Positions 42,501-44,803 of a stretch of DNA of 44,803 bases are shown here, in pieces (the first letter of the stretch is position 1; every line of letters begins with the position of its first letter). Below the pieces are notes generated by a model. That model did not search any database, was not told the origin of the DNA, and was given only the letters and a program-made list of their open reading frames with translations. Origin of the DNA: an uncultured Muribaculaceae bacterium (GTDB lineage Bacteria; Bacteroidota; Bacteroidia; Bacteroidales; Muribaculaceae); assembly GCA_910584735.1 (NCBI GenBank), contig CAJUBM010000002.1:1-44803 (forward strand), given 5' to 3'. The position numbers and the translations under genes are program-made.

Positions 42501-42556
42501 ACCATGACAGCCGCCATCAGCAATCGGATTGCACAAGGGGTTTTCAAAGGTTTCAT
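39554..42556 (-). CDS. susC: SusC/RagA TonB-linked outer-membrane transporter
   Basis: A 1000-residue TonB-dependent transporter. After a signal peptide (cleavage near SLYAQ, residue 29) comes a carboxypeptidase-regulatory-like domain (ITVSGVVTDSEGEPLIGASV). A TonB-box-like DEVVVVGYG lies near residue 112. The plug follows, with GRISGVQV, GLGSTRN, PLVVIDGVP and DASATAIYGSRGANGVV. The remaining 750 residues form the barrel, ending in the aromatic FGISFNF. It is the first structural gene of the PUL and should import isomaltooligosaccharides with SusD. No anti-sigma-interacting STN domain is present, which fits control by the SusR-like regulator. Confidence 0.97.
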   Translation of the reverse strand: MKPLKTPCAIRLLMAAVMVFLTSASLYAQQITVSGVVTDSEGEPLIGASVIAVGSGSGVATDADGNYTIQANPQGAIQFSYLGYEPKTVQVEGRSTINVVMLENTAVLDEVVVVGYGQMKKSDLTGAVGSMGSKDIKDVPVASVGQAMQGRISGVQVIDAAKPGDNVNIKIRGLGSTRNCDPLVVIDGVPTDLGINSLNPQDIERLDVLKDASATAIYGSRGANGVVMITTRRGAEGKAKLSFSANVAVQNATKKMKLLDAAGYAALNNDMMLNADRNLNPEWVDPSALGAGTNWVDELLRTGVMQNYNISYSGGNDKAHYYFSAGMLDQTGIVDNVDYRRFTFQSNNDARLTPWLKVSNNLLFSTDRKRSGSYDMGATMRALPVFPIKDEDGQWSGPDGNPDWYGSTRNPIGSNDMYRSTTTGYNLLANISADIIFCDWLQFRSTFGYDARFWFNEAFSPKYNWKPTPVEESSNYESDNRSFTYLWDNYFTFDKTFGGKHALNIMAGTSAQWNDFRYLSAQMNGFLFDFVHQMNNGQEMYSINGTRSEWALMSYMARANYTFDNRYMLTATVRRDGSSRFGPKHRWGTFPSVSAAWRISNEDFFSKNSPVNDLKLRLGYGRTGSQASVSELSYLPTLNTLLYPFGVDGVNQSALVAQSLANPYIHWETIEQFNAGVDMSFFNSRLNLTLDGYIKNTHDMLVKATVPITSGFEDTMASYSNAGKLRNIGWELSANSINIDSELTWETNLVVTFNRNKIKDLNSDTPEYLNQVNNSFVTMLDRDYPVNVFYGYVTDGIFQTPEEVRAHAVQPGAEPGDIRFRDLNNDGVINDQDRTVIGNPNPTWLFSLGNRFTWRGFELSIYFQGVAGNKIYNATRIDMEGMSAAYNQYATTADRWTTPGQNTLMPRAVWADPNQNCRVSDRFVENGSYLRLKNLTLSYNLPAKLLRRITMEQAKITFSCENLATITGYKGFDPEVGVNGIDFSTFPASRTFNFGISFNF

Positions 42557-42670
42557 ATTAGATTTGAAGTTTAGAAAAATAGTTTGTTCGTATCAGTGTT
42601 GCGTATTGCGATGGCGTGTCGTTGCCCCCGCCGGGGATTTAAGGTAAGAAGATAGTTGCCATCTGCGCCA

Positions 42671-42678
42671 CAAAATTA
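42671..42678 (-). promoter_or_regulatory. Promoter -7 box of the PUL operon
   Basis: Minus strand TAATTTTG matches TAnnTTTG and lies 115 bases before the susC ATG. The leader contains a short stem CCCC/GGGG (42626-42636). No -33 TTTG sits at 19-21 bases, as expected for an activator-dependent promoter. The 42679-42855 stretch upstream is AT-rich, has no gene and is the likely regulator-binding region. Confidence 0.5.
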
Positions 42679-42855
42679 TATACAAAATACCCCTTTGTTG
42701 AAGGAGGTATTAAAAAAGTAGATATTTTCAGGGGATGATAGATGTTAAATATTTGATAGCCAATAGTGACCTGCTTTTTGGATATAGAGAAATAAGTAGT
42801 GATTTTTGAATGGTTTTTTGTATAGGAAAGTGGCGGGGAAGTATATTTCAAGAGG

Positions 42856-44568
42856 TTATCGGCCGATATTCGCCACCATTTCTTCGAGTTTTGAACGGTC
42901 ACCAATAGCCCGGTTGCGTACACGTGTACGGTAGTTGTAGATTGTGGTTACGGAGTAGCGCAGGAACTTGGCAATCTTGGCGCTGTCGGTTATGCCGAGG
43001 CGTATGAGGGCGTAGATTCGCAGTTCGGTGTTGAGTGTCCCCTCCGATTTGGGCACTATGCGTCCCTCGGGTTCGAGGAGGTTGTTGAAGTCGTTTATAA
43101 AGGTGGGGAATAATTTGAGGAAGGTTTTGTCGAAGTCGTTATAGAAGGTTTTGAAAGCTTCGTCAAGCACGGTATCGGAGTCAAGTGTCTTGGCGACCTT
43201 GTCAATCTTGCCGCCGGCAAGGAGTATTCTCAGCTGTTTGCGGTAGGCGGCCAGGGCATCGATGTTCTGAAGGCATTGCTCCATATAGCGTCCGATATAT
43301 TCTGTCTTGACATAGGAGTGTTCGGCGATGTCGGCGTTTGCCTGGTGGAGTTTCGCGTTTGCCCGGTGTAACTCGTCGTTAAGGCGCCGAAGCTCGGCGT
43401 TGGCCTCGTTTGCAAGACGGGTGGCGTTGCGGGCCCGTTTCATCTGTTTGTAGACGTAGAACAGGGCCACGGCAAGGAAGAGCAGCAATACGCCGATGAG
43501 TACCAACATGTTTCGCAGGCGATGCTGCTGGGAGCGTATGGTTGACACATACATCTCGTTTACCAGGGGGAAATCCTCGTTGATTTCAAATATACGTTGG
43601 CGCGAGTTGCTTGACGTGGCATCGGCCAGGCATATGCGCATCAGCTGGTAGGCCCGCTCTATGTCTCCTTCCTCATAGAGGATTAATGCCAGTTTGCGTG
43701 GTGACACGTATTCGCGCACTCCCGAACGGAGGTCGTTTATGGCGGAAATCAGCAAATAGCGTTTCTCATTCTCGCGGTCGCCGAGCTTGCGGTATGCTTC
43801 CGAGAGGGTATATGCGAAGATGGCTTCCTCGTGGGTTGATACTTCGTGGGAGGCAAGATATGCGTCCAGGGTGGCTATGGCCTGTTCGTATTGGCCTGTC
43901 TCGTTGTAGGTGTCCCCCTTTATCAGCGACCAAGTCCATGTCTCGCGGTCGTTCACGGCTAAGAGTGAGTCGCGGTACTGCGCTGTGAGACGCCGGTAAT
44001 ATTCGCGGTCTGACTCTCTTACGGCGTAGTCGGCCATATTGCCGTAGGTCAGGCGTTTTATATAGAAGTAGTAGGGATAGAGGTAGTCGGGGAGGTCTTT
44101 GAGATGGATTTGTTTTATTATATCCAATGCCTCGGTATATGAGCCTGTGAGGCTGAGGATGTTTGCAAGGTTGAGCCTCGCGTTCAGGATTTTTTCCTGT
44201 GAGCCGGTGCGTATGCCTACCTCCTCGCGTCTTACGGCTGCCGCTATGGCCGAATCGGCGTCATACGAAAGGTATGCGTCAAAGAGCGCTCCCAGCCTGT
44301 CGAAACGGGCGTCATCAGTCCGTGCGGTGTCGAGTTCATGTTGCAGGGCGTCCAGTTCGGCTTCTTTACGCGCTGAATATTCGCCACGATGTTTTATCGT
44401 GGTGTCAAGGGTCTGCATCAGAGAGTCAATCGGCTGCTTGCCAATCGCATGTGCTGATGGCGCAGAAGCGAGGTATATAGCCGTTATACAGATAGTCAGT
44501 GTGTATATGGCGTGTGTTCCGAAATGTCGGAATATACCCTTGTCTTTATTGAAAATGTGGTTTACCAA
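42856..44568 (-). CDS. SusR/DUF6377-like transmembrane TPR-HTH regulator
   Basis: A 570-residue predicted membrane regulator. A signal-like segment (YTLTICITAIYLASAPSAHA, about 22-41) precedes TPR-like helices (about 60-340). A membrane helix follows (LVLIGVLLLFLAVALFYVY, about 354-372), then a coiled coil and the DUF6377-type region (HSYVKTEYIGRYMEQCLQNI). A C-terminal helix-turn-helix reads DSAKIAKFLRYSVTTIYNYRTRVRNRAIG. The layout matches SusR-type regulators and its place directly upstream of susC supports PUL control. The only usable start is a TTG at 44568, since a stop lies upstream in frame and no ATG occurs before the signal segment. A five-codon ATG frame overlaps that start. Confidence 0.85.
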   Translation of the reverse strand: MVNHIFNKDKGIFRHFGTHAIYTLTICITAIYLASAPSAHAIGKQPIDSLMQTLDTTIKHRGEYSARKEAELDALQHELDTARTDDARFDRLGALFDAYLSYDADSAIAAAVRREEVGIRTGSQEKILNARLNLANILSLTGSYTEALDIIKQIHLKDLPDYLYPYYFYIKRLTYGNMADYAVRESDREYYRRLTAQYRDSLLAVNDRETWTWSLIKGDTYNETGQYEQAIATLDAYLASHEVSTHEEAIFAYTLSEAYRKLGDRENEKRYLLISAINDLRSGVREYVSPRKLALILYEEGDIERAYQLMRICLADATSSNSRQRIFEINEDFPLVNEMYVSTIRSQQHRLRNMLVLIGVLLLFLAVALFYVYKQMKRARNATRLANEANAELRRLNDELHRANAKLHQANADIAEHSYVKTEYIGRYMEQCLQNIDALAAYRKQLRILLAGGKIDKVAKTLDSDTVLDEAFKTFYNDFDKTFLKLFPTFINDFNNLLEPEGRIVPKSEGTLNTELRIYALIRLGITDSAKIAKFLRYSVTTIYNYRTRVRNRAIGDRSKLEEMVANIGR

Positions 44569-44579
44569 TGTCTTGCCAT
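44562..44579 (-). other. Five-codon upstream frame overlapping the regulator start
   Basis: An ATG at 44579 opens M-A-R-H-W followed by TAA. This frame overlaps the TTG start (44568-44566) of the regulator. It could couple translation to the weak start, or mark a one-base frameshift that would otherwise place this ATG in frame. Confidence 0.3.
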
Positions 44580-44593
44580 TAATCTTATACGTG

Positions 44594-44625
44594 CAAAACT
44601 AATAATTCTATTCCTTATTTCCAAA
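44594..44625 (-). promoter_or_regulatory. Consensus promoter of the PUL regulator
   Basis: On the minus strand TTTG (44622-44625), 20 bases, then TAGTTTTG (44594-44601) match the consensus in sequence and spacing. The predicted leader to the TTG start is about 20 bases. Confidence 0.7.
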
Positions 44626-44678
44626 TACATGAAGGCATATGGATAGCGGGACGGCTCTCAAAGGTTACTTTATTATGG

Positions 44679-44803
44679 CCGGATGGTAGTGGCGCCGGAC
44701 CTCCGGGACGGCAGGCCACCAGAAGAGGCGCGGCAGAAAAATTTAATCTATTCTTTGCAGGGGAGTTGGCGTTTCTAATCCGGCTCCGCCTCTTCTGGTG
44801 GCC
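44679..44803. repeat. GC-rich inverted-repeat element, copy 2, cut by the window edge
   Basis: The first 42 bases (44679-44720) are identical to the left arm of copy 1 at 15078. The inner part of the stem is well preserved here. GGCCACCAGAAGAGGCG (44716-44732) pairs with CGCCTCTTCTGGTGGCC (44787-44803), where the window ends, so the outer right arm is not visible. The loop differs from that of copy 1. The stretch 44626-44678 upstream shows no gene, but its last 25-30 bases resemble the flank of copy 1. Confidence 0.85.

Noticed and set aside
1..44803. CRISPR array, rRNA, tRNA, integrase or transposase genes
   Set aside because: No regularly spaced repeats, no RNA gene folds and no recombinase or transposase motifs were found on either strand.

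Overview
The window looks like chromosomal DNA of a gut Bacteroidota of the order Bacteroidales, most likely Muribaculaceae. The evidence is a complete SusC/SusD polysaccharide utilization locus (PUL), GH97 and GH66 glycosidases, type IX secretion (T9SS) C-terminal domains, membrane-anchored TPR-HTH regulators, DUF4834/DUF2795/DUF6377-type proteins, and promoters of the Bacteroidota form TTTG-N19-21-TAnnTTTG. Family placement is inference; no rRNA or tRNA is present to fix it. No gene is cut by the window edges, but a repeat element runs off the right edge.

Positions 1-15,000 are mainly housekeeping. On the minus strand are a DUF1848 protein, a DUF2795 protein, a LOG-family/PduO pair, a SAM methyltransferase with an acyl-CoA synthetase, parE-coaD-S41 protease, and dinD. 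On the plus strand are a U32/TrhP-like protein and a phospholipid operon (psd, pssA, DUF4834, DUF2461).

Positions 15,000-24,300 are accessory. A GC-rich inverted-repeat element (copy 1) is followed by a TPR-HTH membrane regulator. This is divergent from a 1443-residue T9SS-type surface protein, with a 480-bp intergenic region rich in repeats and hairpins. An AT-rich type II restriction-modification pair comes next (C5-cytosine methyltransferase overlapping an HNH endonuclease), bounded on both sides by strong hairpins.

Positions 24,300-44,600 hold one minus-strand PUL predicted to use alpha-1,6-glucan (dextran). The order of transcription is SusR/DUF6377-like regulator, SusC, SusD, SusE, lipoprotein GH66, inverting GH97, a small SusE/F-like protein, a 1217-residue and a 449-residue SusE/F-like protein, and a second GH66 without a lipobox. 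Gene blocks are separated by intercistronic stem-loops. The last three genes overlap by ATGA. In the proposed model the surface GH66 lipoprotein cuts dextran, SusCDE captures and imports oligosaccharides, and the non-lipidated GH66 and GH97 finish in the periplasm. The unusual part is three non-lipoprotein SusE/F-like proteins that carry T9SS-type C-terminal domains. They look like secreted or LPS-anchored glycan binders added to a normal Sus system.

A second copy of the inverted-repeat element (44,679 to the edge) lies upstream of the PUL regulator.
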